A stretch of DNA of 64,000 nt, from NCBI RefSeq assembly GCF_000971155.1, contig NZ_BBLX01000005.1, forward strand, positions 202,720 through 266,719, written 5' to 3'. The notes below the pieces were generated by a model. The model had not been told where the DNA came from and searched no databases. It worked only from the letters and a program-made list of their open reading frames with translations. The stretch is from Demequina maris. Lineage in GTDB: Bacteria; Actinomycetota; Actinomycetes; Actinomycetales; Demequinaceae. This document shows, piece after piece, positions 52,513-61,643 of this stretch (its first letter is position 1; the number at the start of each line of letters is the position of its first letter). Made by a program: the position numbers and the translations under genes.

Positions 52513-53946
52513 GTGACCACCGTCCTCCCCGCCGGCGCCAGCCCGGCCGTCGAGCCCGAGGAGCGCCGCACCCGGCGTCCTCGCGCGTCGCTCGTCATCC
52601 TCTTCCTCTCGCTCGCCGGCCTCGCGTTCGCGGTGCTGCAGTCCCTCGTCGCGCCCGCGCTGCCGGTGATCGCCCAGGACCTGCAGGCCTCGACGGGCGA
52701 CGCGAGCTGGGTGCTGACCGCCTTCCTGCTCTCCGCCTCCGTGCTCACCCCGATCCTCGGCCGGCTCGGCGACATGCTGGGCAAGCGCAAGGTGCTGATC
52801 GCGGTGCTGGTGATCCTCGCCGCGGGCACCGCGGTCGCGGGCCTCGCGGGCTCCCTCCCGATGCTCATCGTCGGGCGTGCGCTCCAGGGTGCGGCTGGCG
52901 CGATCCTGCCGCTGTCGATCGGCATCGTCCGCGACGAGCTTCCGCGCGAGCGCGTGGGCGTGACGGTCGGGCTGCTGTCGGCCTTCTCCGGCATCGGCGC
53001 GGGCATCGGCATCGTCGCAGCGGGCCCGATCGTCGACAACCTCTCGTGGCCGTGGCTGTTCTGGCTGCCGCTGATCCTCATCGCGGTCGCGCTGCTCGGG
53101 GTGGTCGTCGGCATCCCCGAGTCGCCCGTGCGAGCACCGGGACGGCTCGATCTCGCCGGCACCGCGCTGCTGTCGATCGCCCTCACGTCCCTGCTGCTCG
53201 CGATCAGCAAGGGCGCCGACTGGGGCTGGGCGTCCGGTGCCACCCTCGCGCTGCTGATCGTCGCGGTGGTCGCCGCGATCGTTTTCGTCGCGGTCGAGCG
53301 TCGCGTCGAGAGCCCGCTGATCGACATGAGCCTGCTGGCCAGGAGGGGCGTCTGGACCACGAACCTCTCGGGCCTCGCGATCGGCTTCGCGATGTTCGGC
53401 ACGTTCCTGCTGATCCCGATGCTGCTCGAGCTGCCGGCGGAGACCGGCTACGGCTTCGGGAAGACCGTGACCCAGGCGGGCCTGTTCCTCCTCCCGACGA
53501 CCCTGATGATGCTGGTCTTCGGCCCCCTGTCAGGCATCCTCGCGAAGCGTCTCGGCGCCAAGGTACCGCTCGTGGTCGGCGGCGTGCTCGTCACCGCGGC
53601 CTTCGCCGTGCCCGCCGTCGCGCACTCGGCGCTGTGGCACATCGTCCTCTCGGGCGTCCTCACCGGCGCGGGCATGGGTCTCGTGTTCGCCGCGATGTCC
53701 AACGCGATCATCGATGCGGTGCCGGCGTCTCACACGGGCGAGGCGACCAGCGTCAACTCGATCGTGCGGACCATCGGCGGCAGCATCGGCACGTCCGTGG
53801 TCGCCGCTGTCATCGCCGGGAACAGCTCGCCCGAGGGCGTGCCGCTCGATGCCGCGTTCACCCAGGGATTCTGGGTGTGCGCCGGGGTCGCGCTGCTGAG
53901 CGTGATCGCCGCGCTGCTGCTGCCGTCGAGGCGCGCACGCGCCTGA
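52513..53946 (+). CDS. MFS drug efflux transporter (DHA2/EmrB-QacA type)
   Basis: 477 residues with about 14 membrane segments. Motif A is GRLGDMLGKRKVL, after helix 2, and VLTAFLLSASVLTPI plus a motif C-like GLLSAFSGIGAGIGIVAAGP (helix 5) mark an exporter. DHA2 members export drugs, dyes or bile-like compounds in exchange for H+; the substrate is unknown. GTG 52513 has GGAG upstream. It is controlled by the adjacent TetR. It contains no full GGACGATGCG word, only GGACGATGCC at 52922-52930 (minus). Confidence 0.9.
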   Translation: MTTVLPAGASPAVEPEERRTRRPRASLVILFLSLAGLAFAVLQSLVAPALPVIAQDLQASTGDASWVLTAFLLSASVLTPILGRLGDMLGKRKVLIAVLVILAAGTAVAGLAGSLPMLIVGRALQGAAGAILPLSIGIVRDELPRERVGVTVGLLSAFSGIGAGIGIVAAGPIVDNLSWPWLFWLPLILIAVALLGVVVGIPESPVRAPGRLDLAGTALLSIALTSLLLAISKGADWGWASGATLALLIVAVVAAIVFVAVERRVESPLIDMSLLARRGVWTTNLSGLAIGFAMFGTFLLIPMLLELPAETGYGFGKTVTQAGLFLLPTTLMMLVFGPLSGILAKRLGAKVPLVVGGVLVTAAFAVPAVAHSALWHIVLSGVLTGAGMGLVFAAMSNAIIDAVPASHTGEATSVNSIVRTIGGSIGTSVVAAVIAGNSSPEGVPLDAAFTQGFWVCAGVALLSVIAALLLPSRRARA

Positions 53947-53963
53947 CGTCCCGGCCCCGTGCG

Positions 53964-55253
53964 TCAGAGCCGCCCGGCGGCCTTGAGCGCGAGGTAGCGG
54001 TCGCAGACCGCGGGCGCGAGGTCGTCGGGCAGCGCGAGCACCACCTCGGCCCCCAGCTGGCGGAGCCGGGTCGCCACCGCGTCCCGCTCGAGCATCGCGC
54101 GCGCGGCGGCGCCGGCCCCGTACGCGGCGTCGGCGTCGTCGCGCGCCGCGAGCATCGCGCCGAGCTCGGGGTCCTCGACCGACCCGACCAGCACCTGGTG
54201 GCGCCGCTGCAGCGCCGCCACGGCCTCGATGAGCCCCGAGTCCATCGCCGACGTGTCGACGGTGGTGAGCAGCACCACGAGCGAGCGCTGCGACACCCGC
54301 GACTCGACCAGGCGCACGAGCGCGGGCCAGTCGGGCTCGAGCAGCGACGGCTCGACCGCCGCCAGCGCGTCCGCGAGCGAGGCGACGATGCGCGACCCCG
54401 TCGACGCCGCGCGCGCCTGCTCGGCGCGGTCGAACGCGGTCGCCTGCACCCGGTCGCCCGCGTGCGCGGCGAGCGCGGCGAGCAGCAGCGCCGCCTCGAT
54501 CGACGCGTCGAGGCGAGGGGCGTCGCCGACGCGCGCGGCCGACAGGCGCGCGCTGTCGAGCGCGATCACCACGCGGCGGTCGCGCTCGGGGCGGTACGTG
54601 CGCACCACCACCTCGCCGCGCCGTGCCGTGCCGCGCCAGTCGATGGTGCGCACGTCGTCGCCGATCACGTAGTCGCGCAGCGAGTCGAACTCCGCGCCGG
54701 CGCCCTTGAGGCGCACCGCGGTGCGGCCGTCGATCTCGCGCAGCCGCACCAGCCGCGACGGCAGGTGCCGCCGCGACGCGAACTCGGGCAGCACCCGGAG
54801 GTGCGCGGGGGCCTCGACCGAGCGCTGCCGCCCCGCGAGCCGGAGCGGGCCGAAGGTGCGCACGGTGACGGGGCCCGCCTGCCGGTCGCCGCGCCGCGTC
54901 GGCGTCAGGGGCGTGCGGAACGTCTCCGCCTCGCCCGGGGCGAGCGAGAAGGGGTGGCGGTCGTCGGACGCGCCCGCGGACGGCTGCCACGCGTCGCGCA
55001 CCGCGCCGCGCACGCGCCGCCGGCCCAGGTTCGCCACCATCAGCCGGGTCGTGGTCGCCTGCGTCAGCCGGACCGAGCCGGGCGCCTCGCGGCGCACGCC
55101 GATCGTGTGCGTCGGCGGCGCGAGCCACGTGTCGACGAGCGCGAGCACGACCACGCCGATCACCCACAGCCACGCGACGACGCGCGACTGCGTCAGCGCC
55201 GCCGGGACCGCCCCGAGCGCCGCGAGCGCGACCGTCCAGCCGGTGATGTGCAT
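53964..55253 (-). CDS. DUF58 protein
   Basis: 429 residues. Two N-terminal hydrophobic segments are followed by a beta-rich region and the DUF58 signature LRDYVIGDDVRTIDWRGTARRGEVVVRTY (split: LRDYVIGDDVRTIDW then GTARRGEVVVRTY). A von Willebrand A-like domain follows, with VVIALDSARLSA as a partial MIDAS. DUF58 proteins work with MoxR ATPases in poorly defined chaperone or envelope processes. ATG 55253 begins 1 nt after the moxR stop. It is the last gene of a five-gene coupled operon (59247 to 53964). Confidence 0.9.
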   Translation of the reverse strand: MHITGWTVALAALGAVPAALTQSRVVAWLWVIGVVVLALVDTWLAPPTHTIGVRREAPGSVRLTQATTTRLMVANLGRRRVRGAVRDAWQPSAGASDDRHPFSLAPGEAETFRTPLTPTRRGDRQAGPVTVRTFGPLRLAGRQRSVEAPAHLRVLPEFASRRHLPSRLVRLREIDGRTAVRLKGAGAEFDSLRDYVIGDDVRTIDWRGTARRGEVVVRTYRPERDRRVVIALDSARLSAARVGDAPRLDASIEAALLLAALAAHAGDRVQATAFDRAEQARAASTGSRIVASLADALAAVEPSLLEPDWPALVRLVESRVSQRSLVVLLTTVDTSAMDSGLIEAVAALQRRHQVLVGSVEDPELGAMLAARDDADAAYGAGAAARAMLERDAVATRLRQLGAEVVLALPDDLAPAVCDRYLALKAAGRL

Positions 55254-55254
55254 G

Positions 55255-56283
55255 TCAGCGCGGCACCGGCACCGTCGCCAGCACGGAGGTGAGCACGGTC
55301 GTCGCGGTGACGCCCTCGAGCTCCGCCTCGGCGCGGATGCGCATGCGGTGCGCGAGGGTCCAGGTGGCGAGCGCCTTGACGTCGTCGGGGGAGACGTACG
55401 TCCGGCCGCGCATCCAGGCCCACGCCCGCGAGGTCTGCATGAGCGCGGTCGCGCCGCGCGGCGACACCCCGAGCGACACCGACGGCGCCTCACGGGTCGC
55501 GCGGCACAGGTCGACGATGTACGCCACCACGTCGTCGGAGATCTCGACCCCCGCGACCTCGGCACGGGCGCGCTCGAGGTCCTCGATCGTCGCGACCGCG
55601 CCGACGCCCGCCGCCGCGAGGTCGCGCGGGTCGAAGCCCGCCGCATGGCGCCGCAGCACGTCCGCCTCCGCCTCGCGCGTGGGCATCGGGACGGTGAGCT
55701 TGACCATGAAGCGGTCGAGCTGCGCCTCGGGCAGCGGGTAGGTGCCCTCGTACTCGACGGGGTTCTGGGTCGCGATGACGAGGAACGGGTCCGGCAGGCG
55801 GCGGCCCTCGCCGTCGACCGTCACCTGACGCTCCTCCATCGCCTCGAGCAGCGCCGACTGGGTCTTCGGGGGCGTGCGGTTGATCTCGTCCGCGAGCATC
55901 AGATTCGTGAACAGCGGGCCCTCGCGGAACGAGAACGCCGCCGTGCGCGCGTCGTACACGAGCGAGCCCGTGACGTCGCCGGGCATGAGGTCGGGGGTGA
56001 ACTGCACGCGCTTGGTGTCGACGTCGAGCGACGCGGCGAGCGCGCGCACGAGCAGGGTCTTGGCGACGCCGGGCACGCCCTCGAGGAGCACGTGGCCCCG
56101 GCACAGCAGCGCGATGACGAGACCGGTGACGATCTGGTCCTGGCCCACGACGGCCTTGCCCACCTCGGTGCGCAGCCGGCCCAGCGCGTCGCGCGCGTCG
56201 GCCGCCGCGGTGGACGATGCGGGCGCCTCGTCGGGCGTGCCGGCGGGCGGGCTGGTGGTGTCGGGGGGAGTCGTCTCGGTCAC
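55255..56283 (-). CDS. MoxR-family AAA+ ATPase
   Basis: 342 residues. A Pro/Thr/Ala N-terminal linker is followed by Walker A GVPGVAKT, Walker B MLADEINR, sensor 1 IATQNP, the arginine-finger region and sensor 2 SPRGATALM. It is a chaperone-like ATPase usually paired with DUF58/vWA proteins. GTG 56283 overlaps the stop of the DUF4350 gene (GTGA). One GGACGATGCG copy lies in its disordered N-terminal linker, read there as ASS. Confidence 0.94.
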   Translation of the reverse strand: MTETTPPDTTSPPAGTPDEAPASSTAAADARDALGRLRTEVGKAVVGQDQIVTGLVIALLCRGHVLLEGVPGVAKTLLVRALAASLDVDTKRVQFTPDLMPGDVTGSLVYDARTAAFSFREGPLFTNLMLADEINRTPPKTQSALLEAMEERQVTVDGEGRRLPDPFLVIATQNPVEYEGTYPLPEAQLDRFMVKLTVPMPTREAEADVLRRHAAGFDPRDLAAAGVGAVATIEDLERARAEVAGVEISDDVVAYIVDLCRATREAPSVSLGVSPRGATALMQTSRAWAWMRGRTYVSPDDVKALATWTLAHRMRIRAEAELEGVTATTVLTSVLATVPVPR

Positions 56284-57479
56284 GGTCGGTGAACCTCGCT
56301 TTCCAGTGCGTCGAGCTCGGAGATCAGGGTGAGGAGCGCCGCGTCGTCGGCGGGCGCGGGACCGTACAGCAGGCGGTCGACGTCGGTCTCGGGGCGGCCC
56401 GACGCGCGCGCGACCGCGGTGACGAGCGCGTCCCGCCCGTCGGTGCGGCCCACGCCGATGCGTCGCCCCATGCGGAGCGCGGCGGCGGCGCGCAGCGACG
56501 CGGCCGAGCGCCCGGTGGCGCGGGCCCGCCGGTACAGGCGGGCGCGTCCGCGCGTCGCCTCGGAGGCGCGCACGACCACGGGCAGGGGCTCGGCCACCAG
56601 CGCGCCGAAGCGGCGGGCGCGCCACACCGCCGCGAGCAGCGCGGCCAGCGCGAGCGCGTACAGCGCGGTGCCGGTGCCCGGGGGCAGGAAGTCGGGGGTC
56701 GCCTCGACCTCGGTCGGCACGTCGCCGCCGCCGGAGCCCGCCCAGGTCAGCAGGCTCGGGTCGAACCCGTCCGCGACGTACCAGACCGCGTCCGGGTGCC
56801 GGCCGAGCGCCCGGATCGCGAGGGCCGCGTGGCCGGCATCGTCGAGCCGCGCGTTGGTGAGCAGCTCCGCCGACGCGATCGCGGTGACGGTGCGCGTGCC
56901 GTCGTCGACGCGCGCGAAGGCGGACAGCCCGGAGCGCTGCGTGAAGCACACCTCCGCGGCGGCGCCGTCGGCCGCGAGGCCGAGCACGTCGACGCGCGCG
57001 GTCCCGGCCGCCTGCGCGTCCGGGTCGGCGCAGCCGGCCTCGACGGTCTCGGGCAGCAGCACGGGCTCCTCGGTCGCGTCGATCCCGAGCGCGGCGAGCG
57101 CGTCGCCGGACTCGCCCAGGAGGACCAGGTCGCCGGGGTAGTCCATGAGGGAGCGCACCTGGCCGCCGGTGAGCAGCGACGCGTTCGCGATCACCACGGT
57201 GGTCGCGTCGGGCTCGCGGACCGCGGACCGCGCGAGGCGGTCCACCTGGCGCACCTCGACGCCGTGGCCGCGCAGGATCTGCGCGACCGCGCGGGTGCCG
57301 GTGGGCGTCGAGTTCTCGGTCGACAGCGGCGTGTAGTCGCCGGGACGGGCGCCGATGACGAGCAGCGCGACGAGCCCCGCGAGCAGCACGACGGCCGCGA
57401 TGCCCAGCCGGCCCCGGCGCGCGCGGGCGCGCAGGCCCGGCCCCTTGGCGGTGGTGACGAGGTCGGCGGTCGCGGTCAT
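56280..57479 (-). CDS. DUF4350 membrane protein
   Basis: 399 residues. One N-terminal membrane segment (RLGIAAVVLLAGLVALLVIG) precedes a GATase-like extracytoplasmic domain (YTPLSTENSTPTGTRAV, VVIANASLLTGGQV) typical of DUF4350. A second segment lies near residue 270, followed by a cytosolic tail. ATG 57479 overlaps the DUF4129 stop. The family is a fixed member of the MoxR-DUF58 operon; function unknown. Confidence 0.88.
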   Translation of the reverse strand: MTATADLVTTAKGPGLRARARRGRLGIAAVVLLAGLVALLVIGARPGDYTPLSTENSTPTGTRAVAQILRGHGVEVRQVDRLARSAVREPDATTVVIANASLLTGGQVRSLMDYPGDLVLLGESGDALAALGIDATEEPVLLPETVEAGCADPDAQAAGTARVDVLGLAADGAAAEVCFTQRSGLSAFARVDDGTRTVTAIASAELLTNARLDDAGHAALAIRALGRHPDAVWYVADGFDPSLLTWAGSGGGDVPTEVEATPDFLPPGTGTALYALALAALLAAVWRARRFGALVAEPLPVVVRASEATRGRARLYRRARATGRSAASLRAAAALRMGRRIGVGRTDGRDALVTAVARASGRPETDVDRLLYGPAPADDAALLTLISELDALESEVHRP

Positions 57480-58114
57480 GGCGCCTCCGCCGCGACGAGC
57501 CTGGGACGCGCGGACTCGCACGCCCGCATCGTCTCGAGGACGTGCGCGTACGTCGCCTCGGTCGCCGGCACGTGCCCGTAGCGGATGCCGTCGAACGCTT
57601 CCGCGTCGGCGTGCAGGCGGGACGCGAGCGCGGGCAGCGCGGCGCCGGCACGCGCGGCCGCCTCGGCGGCGGTGAGGCCCGGGCCGAGCGTGATGACGTC
57701 GCGCTCGGCGAGCCTGCGGACGAGCGCGCGGTAGAGGTCGAGCGTCGCGGTGGTCCAGTCGCCGGACGATGCGGCGGCCCGGGCGGACTCGGACAGCGCG
57801 GCGGCGCCGCGCTCGTCGTCGAACAGCGTCTCCTCGGCCGCGGCGCGCCGGCTGCGCCGCAGCGGCCCCACGACGAGCCACAGCACGAGCGCCACCAGCG
57901 CGAGCCCGACCAGCACCGCGATGACCGTGCCGGTGGGGCCGGCCGCGCCGCCCACGCCGTCGCCGATCCCCTCGAGGAGGTCGGAGAACCATCGCAGGAT
58001 CCGCTCGAGCCACGACGTGCCGCCCTCGCGGTACTCGTCCTTGGCGAGCTCCTCGACGGCCCAGCGGCGCGCGGTGTCCGCGTCGGGCGTCAGCGGCGGG
58101 GCGTCGAGGCTCAC
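57476..58114 (-). CDS. DUF4129 membrane protein
   Basis: 212 residues. An N-terminal region with WAVEELAKDEYREG, one membrane segment (about 63-85) and a cytosolic DUF4129 helical domain (ARAAASSGDWTTATLDLYRAL) follow in order; transglutaminase-like proteins often carry this domain. GTG 58114 overlaps the stop of the next upstream gene (GTGA). It contains one GGACGATGCG copy, read as ASS. Confidence 0.87.
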   Translation of the reverse strand: MSLDAPPLTPDADTARRWAVEELAKDEYREGGTSWLERILRWFSDLLEGIGDGVGGAAGPTGTVIAVLVGLALVALVLWLVVGPLRRSRRAAAEETLFDDERGAAALSESARAAASSGDWTTATLDLYRALVRRLAERDVITLGPGLTAAEAAARAGAALPALASRLHADAEAFDGIRYGHVPATEATYAHVLETMRACESARPRLVAAEAP

Positions 58115-59247
58115 GCGCGGCGGGCCTCGGCCGCCTCGGCGAGCGTGAGGTCGAAGCCCTCGTGCCGGATGCGCAGGTCGATGAGCAGCAGCGCGAACAG
58201 CGAGCCCAGGTAGGAGTAGGTGAGCACGTACGAGATCACGAGCGACAGCGCCAGCACGAGCGCGAACGCGATGCCGAGGACCACGAGGTTGTCGGGCGCG
58301 ACGACCGCGACCGCGGTGGCCCCGAAGCCGCCCACCTGGTTGACGACGCTCGACACCAGCCCGATGAGCACGGTCGCGACGATCACCACCAGCACCGACC
58401 ACCAGAACCGGCCCTTGAGCAGCCGCGTGGTGCGCCGTATCGCGTCGATGGCGCCGCGCCGCTCGAGCACGATGACGGGCCGCGCGATGCCGCCGATGAG
58501 CGTGACGAGGCCGCCCACGGGGATCGCGACGACCGCGGCGAACACCGCGCCGAGCACGATGCCGGAGACGTCCTCGTTCGCCACCCCGATGAGGAGCGGG
58601 ACGAGGGCGAGCCCCATCCCGACGACGAGCGTGAGCGTCGCGAGCAGGTACAGCAGCAGGAGCGAGCCGATGCGGGGCCGGACGGCGCGCCACGCGTCGG
58701 CGAGCCTGATGCGCTCGCCGAGCGCGCCGCGCGCGACGCCGGGGGCGACGACGGCGCTGGAGAACACGTCGGCCAGCAGCGCGGCGACGACGGCGACGAT
58801 GAACACCGCGACCGTCGTGCCCGAGATCGCGTCGGCCTGCGAGGTCGGGTCCATGAGCGCGAGCGACGGGTCCGTGAACAGCAGCCACATGGCCGCGGTC
58901 ATGAGCACCGTCGCCGCGAGCGTGAGCAGCAGCGGACCGCCGACCACGACGCCGCGGTTGTAGCGCATCGCCCGGAACGGCAGGCCGAGCAGGTCGCCGA
59001 AGCCGAGCGGCCGCAGCGGCATGAAGCCCGGCTGCCACGAGGCCGCGGTCGGCGCGGCCGTGACGGGTGCCACGGGTGCGGCCGCGTACGGCGTCTGGGG
59101 ACCCGGGACCGCCTGCGGCGGGACGGGCGGCGCGGGCCACGGACCGGCGGGCGCGGGCGTGGGGGAGGACGATGCGGGGGGCGCCCACGTATCAGGGGTG
59201 ACGGGCGTGGGAGCGGCCCAGCCGGCGGCCTCGTCGCGGTCGTCCAT
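58111..59247 (-). CDS. Polytopic membrane protein (glycerophosphoryl-diester-phosphodiesterase membrane-domain type)
   Basis: 378 residues. A Pro/Ala-rich cytosolic N-terminus (~75 residues) precedes MPLRPLGFGDLLGLPFRAMRYN (split: MPLRPLGFGDLLG then LPFRAMRYN), the usual entry into this domain. About six membrane segments and a short cytosolic tail follow. No enzymatic domain is present. ATG 59247 has GAGAGGAT. First gene of the coupled operon running to DUF58, and divergent from mtrA. Confidence 0.82.
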   Translation of the reverse strand: MDDRDEAAGWAAPTPVTPDTWAPPASSSPTPAPAGPWPAPPVPPQAVPGPQTPYAAAPVAPVTAAPTAASWQPGFMPLRPLGFGDLLGLPFRAMRYNRGVVVGGPLLLTLAATVLMTAAMWLLFTDPSLALMDPTSQADAISGTTVAVFIVAVVAALLADVFSSAVVAPGVARGALGERIRLADAWRAVRPRIGSLLLLYLLATLTLVVGMGLALVPLLIGVANEDVSGIVLGAVFAAVVAIPVGGLVTLIGGIARPVIVLERRGAIDAIRRTTRLLKGRFWWSVLVVIVATVLIGLVSSVVNQVGGFGATAVAVVAPDNLVVLGIAFALVLALSLVISYVLTYSYLGSLFALLLIDLRIRHEGFDLTLAEAAEARRA

Positions 59248-59325
59248 GCCATCCTCTCGGTGCGGTCCCGCCCATCCTGCCACGCGCTTCCGGGGCTCCG
59301 GCGGCACCGTCGGCATAATGGGGGC

Positions 59326-60009
59326 ATGACGGCGAAGATCCTGGTGGTCGACGATGATCCCGCAGTGGCCGAGATGCTCGGCATCGTGCTGCGCGGGGAC
59401 GGGTTCGAGACGGTGTTCTGCGATCACGGGGACGAGGCGGTCGCGGCCTTCCGCGCCACCAACCCCGACGTGATCCTGCTCGACCTCATGCTGCCCGGGC
59501 GGTCCGGCATCGACATCTGCCGCGACATCCGCGCCGAGTCCGGCGTGCCGATCATCATGCTCACCGCGAAGTCCGAGACGGTCGACGTTGTCCTGGGCCT
59601 CGAGTCCGGAGCGGACGACTACGTCCCCAAGCCGTTCAAGCCCCGCGAGCTCATCGCCCGGGTGCGTGCGCGCCTGCGCCGCAACGACAACGCGACGCCC
59701 GCCGTGGTGCGCGTCGCGGACCTCGAGATCGACGTCACCGGGCACCGCGTCACGCGCGGCGGCGAGGTCATCCCGCTCACGCCGCTGGAGTTCGACGTGC
59801 TCGTCACGCTCGCGCGCAGCCCGGGCCAGGTGTTCACCCGCGAGGTGCTGCTGGAGGACGTGTGGGGCTACCGCCACGCGGCCGACACCCGCCTCGTCAA
59901 CGTGCACATCCAGCGCCTGCGGGCGAAGGTCGAGCGGGACCCGGAGAACCCCGAGATCATCCTCACGGTGCGCGGCGTCGGCTACAAGGCGGGTGGCGTC
60001 GTGTCGTGA
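59326..60009 (+). CDS. mtrA: MtrA response regulator
   Basis: 227 residues. The receiver has VVDDDPAV, phosphoacceptor D53 in ILLDLMLPG, T in LTAKSE and K in VPKPF. The winged helix has LTPLEFDVLVTLARSPGQVF, DTRLVNVHIQRLRAKVE and TVRGVGYKAG. MtrA controls cell division, cell wall and replication genes in actinobacteria. ATG 59326 has CATAAT 6 nt upstream and no Shine-Dalgarno, so it is probably leaderless. The start of mtrB overlaps its stop (GTGA). Confidence 0.96.
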   Translation: MTAKILVVDDDPAVAEMLGIVLRGDGFETVFCDHGDEAVAAFRATNPDVILLDLMLPGRSGIDICRDIRAESGVPIIMLTAKSETVDVVLGLESGADDYVPKPFKPRELIARVRARLRRNDNATPAVVRVADLEIDVTGHRVTRGGEVIPLTPLEFDVLVTLARSPGQVFTREVLLEDVWGYRHAADTRLVNVHIQRLRAKVERDPENPEIILTVRGVGYKAGGVVS

Positions 60010-61643
60010 GGCTCACCCCTCGCTCCCTCTGGGCCAACCTGGCGAAGGGCCCGCGACGGGTGTGGCGCCGCTTCCGCGGCTCCCTGCTGCTGCGCGTCGT
60101 CGTGAGCACGATGGTGCTGGGACTCGGCGCGGTGATCGTGATCGGCGCGCTCGTCAGCACGCAGATCCGCGACGGCCTGGTCCAGACGCGCGTCGACCGC
60201 ATCCTCGCGGAGACGGCGCGCGACGCCACCAGCGCGCAGGAGAACGTCGACGCGTCGACCGCGGAGAGCTCGGGCGACCTGCAGCAGCTCGTCTACGACC
60301 TGCTCGACGGCCTCGGCACGCTCGGCGGGAACTCGCGCGGCCTGGTGCTGCTGCGCGACCCCGCGAACACGTCGGGCGTGCTGCTGTCGACGCCCGTGTC
60401 CGACACCGAGCTCGTCGACGTCATCACGCCCGAGATGCGCGACGCCGTGCAGTCGGGCGCCCCGCAGTCGTGGCAGTTCGTCGCGATGCCCGACACGGGC
60501 GACCCGGGCGTCGTCGTCGGTGTGCCGTTCACCATCCGCGTCGCCGGCGAGTACGAGCTGTACTTCGTCTACTCGCTGGCCGACGAGCAGGCGACGCTGA
60601 GCCTCATCCAGCGCGTGCTGGCGGTGGGCGGCATCGCGCTGATGCTGCTGCTCGGCCTGCTGACCTTCCAGGTCACGCGCCAGACCGTGCGGCCCGTGCG
60701 CCATGCGGCGCGGGTCGCGTCGCGCCTCGCGGAGGGCATCCTGTCCGAGCGCATGACGGTGCGCGGCCAGGACGAGATGGCGACCCTCGCGCGCACGTTC
60801 AACGAGATGGCCGAGTCGCTGCAGCGTCAGATCACGCGTATGGAGGAGCTGTCCCGCCTGCAGCGCCGCTTCGTGTCCGACGTGTCCCACGAGCTGCGCA
60901 CGCCGCTCACGACCATCCGCATGGCCTCCGACGTGCTGCACGATGCGCGGCCGGGCTTCCCGCCCGAGGTGGCGAGGTCCGCGGAGCTGCTCGACACGCA
61001 GATCGACCGCTTCGAGTCGCTGCTGGCCGACCTGCTCGAGATCTCCCGCATCGACGCCGGCGCGGCGCAGCTCGAGTTCGACGACATGTCGCTCGCCGAC
61101 GTGGTCCGCGACCAGGTCGAGGCGATGGTGCCGGCCGCGCGCAGCCAGGGCGTGGACCTGCGGCTGTGGGTCGCGAAGGGGGACCACGTGGCGTCCATGG
61201 ACCGCCCGCGCGTGGCGCGCATCGTCCGCAACCTGCTGTCCAACGCGATCGAGCACGCGCAGCGCCGCCCGGTCGACGTCGTCGTCGCCTCGACCGGTCG
61301 CGCCGTCGCGGTCGTGGTCCGCGACTACGGGATCGGCCTCACGCCGCAGCAGGCGCAGCGGGTGTTCGACCGCTTCTGGCGCGCCGACTCGGCGCGCGCC
61401 CGCACCATGGGCGGCACCGGCCTCGGCCTCGCGATCGCGCGCGAGGACGCGCAGCTCCACGGCGGCAAGCTCGAGGCGTGGGGCCTGCCAGGCAAGGGCG
61501 CGAGCTTCCGCCTCCAGCTGCCGCGCACCTCCCGCGGCCTGGGTCAGCACCCGCCGCTGCCGCTCGTCATCGCCGAGCTCGACTACGGCACCATCGCCGA
61601 GCGCATCCCGCTCGAGTCCGACCGCAGGGAGGTCGCGCCATGA
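60006..61643 (+). CDS. mtrB: MtrB sensor histidine kinase
   Basis: 545 residues. Two membrane segments (about 30-55 and 205-228) flank a ~150-residue extracytoplasmic sensor. HAMP, HisKA VSDVSHELRTPLTTI (H295) and a HATPase with NLLSNAIEHAQ, DYGIGL and GGTGLGLAIA follow. The C-terminus extends beyond the ATPase with LVIAELDYGTIAERIP, as in other MtrB proteins. It is the cognate kinase of MtrA. GTG 60006 overlaps the mtrA stop, and its own stop overlaps the lpqB start. Confidence 0.96.
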   Translation: MRLTPRSLWANLAKGPRRVWRRFRGSLLLRVVVSTMVLGLGAVIVIGALVSTQIRDGLVQTRVDRILAETARDATSAQENVDASTAESSGDLQQLVYDLLDGLGTLGGNSRGLVLLRDPANTSGVLLSTPVSDTELVDVITPEMRDAVQSGAPQSWQFVAMPDTGDPGVVVGVPFTIRVAGEYELYFVYSLADEQATLSLIQRVLAVGGIALMLLLGLLTFQVTRQTVRPVRHAARVASRLAEGILSERMTVRGQDEMATLARTFNEMAESLQRQITRMEELSRLQRRFVSDVSHELRTPLTTIRMASDVLHDARPGFPPEVARSAELLDTQIDRFESLLADLLEISRIDAGAAQLEFDDMSLADVVRDQVEAMVPAARSQGVDLRLWVAKGDHVASMDRPRVARIVRNLLSNAIEHAQRRPVDVVVASTGRAVAVVVRDYGIGLTPQQAQRVFDRFWRADSARARTMGGTGLGLAIAREDAQLHGGKLEAWGLPGKGASFRLQLPRTSRGLGQHPPLPLVIAELDYGTIAERIPLESDRREVAP

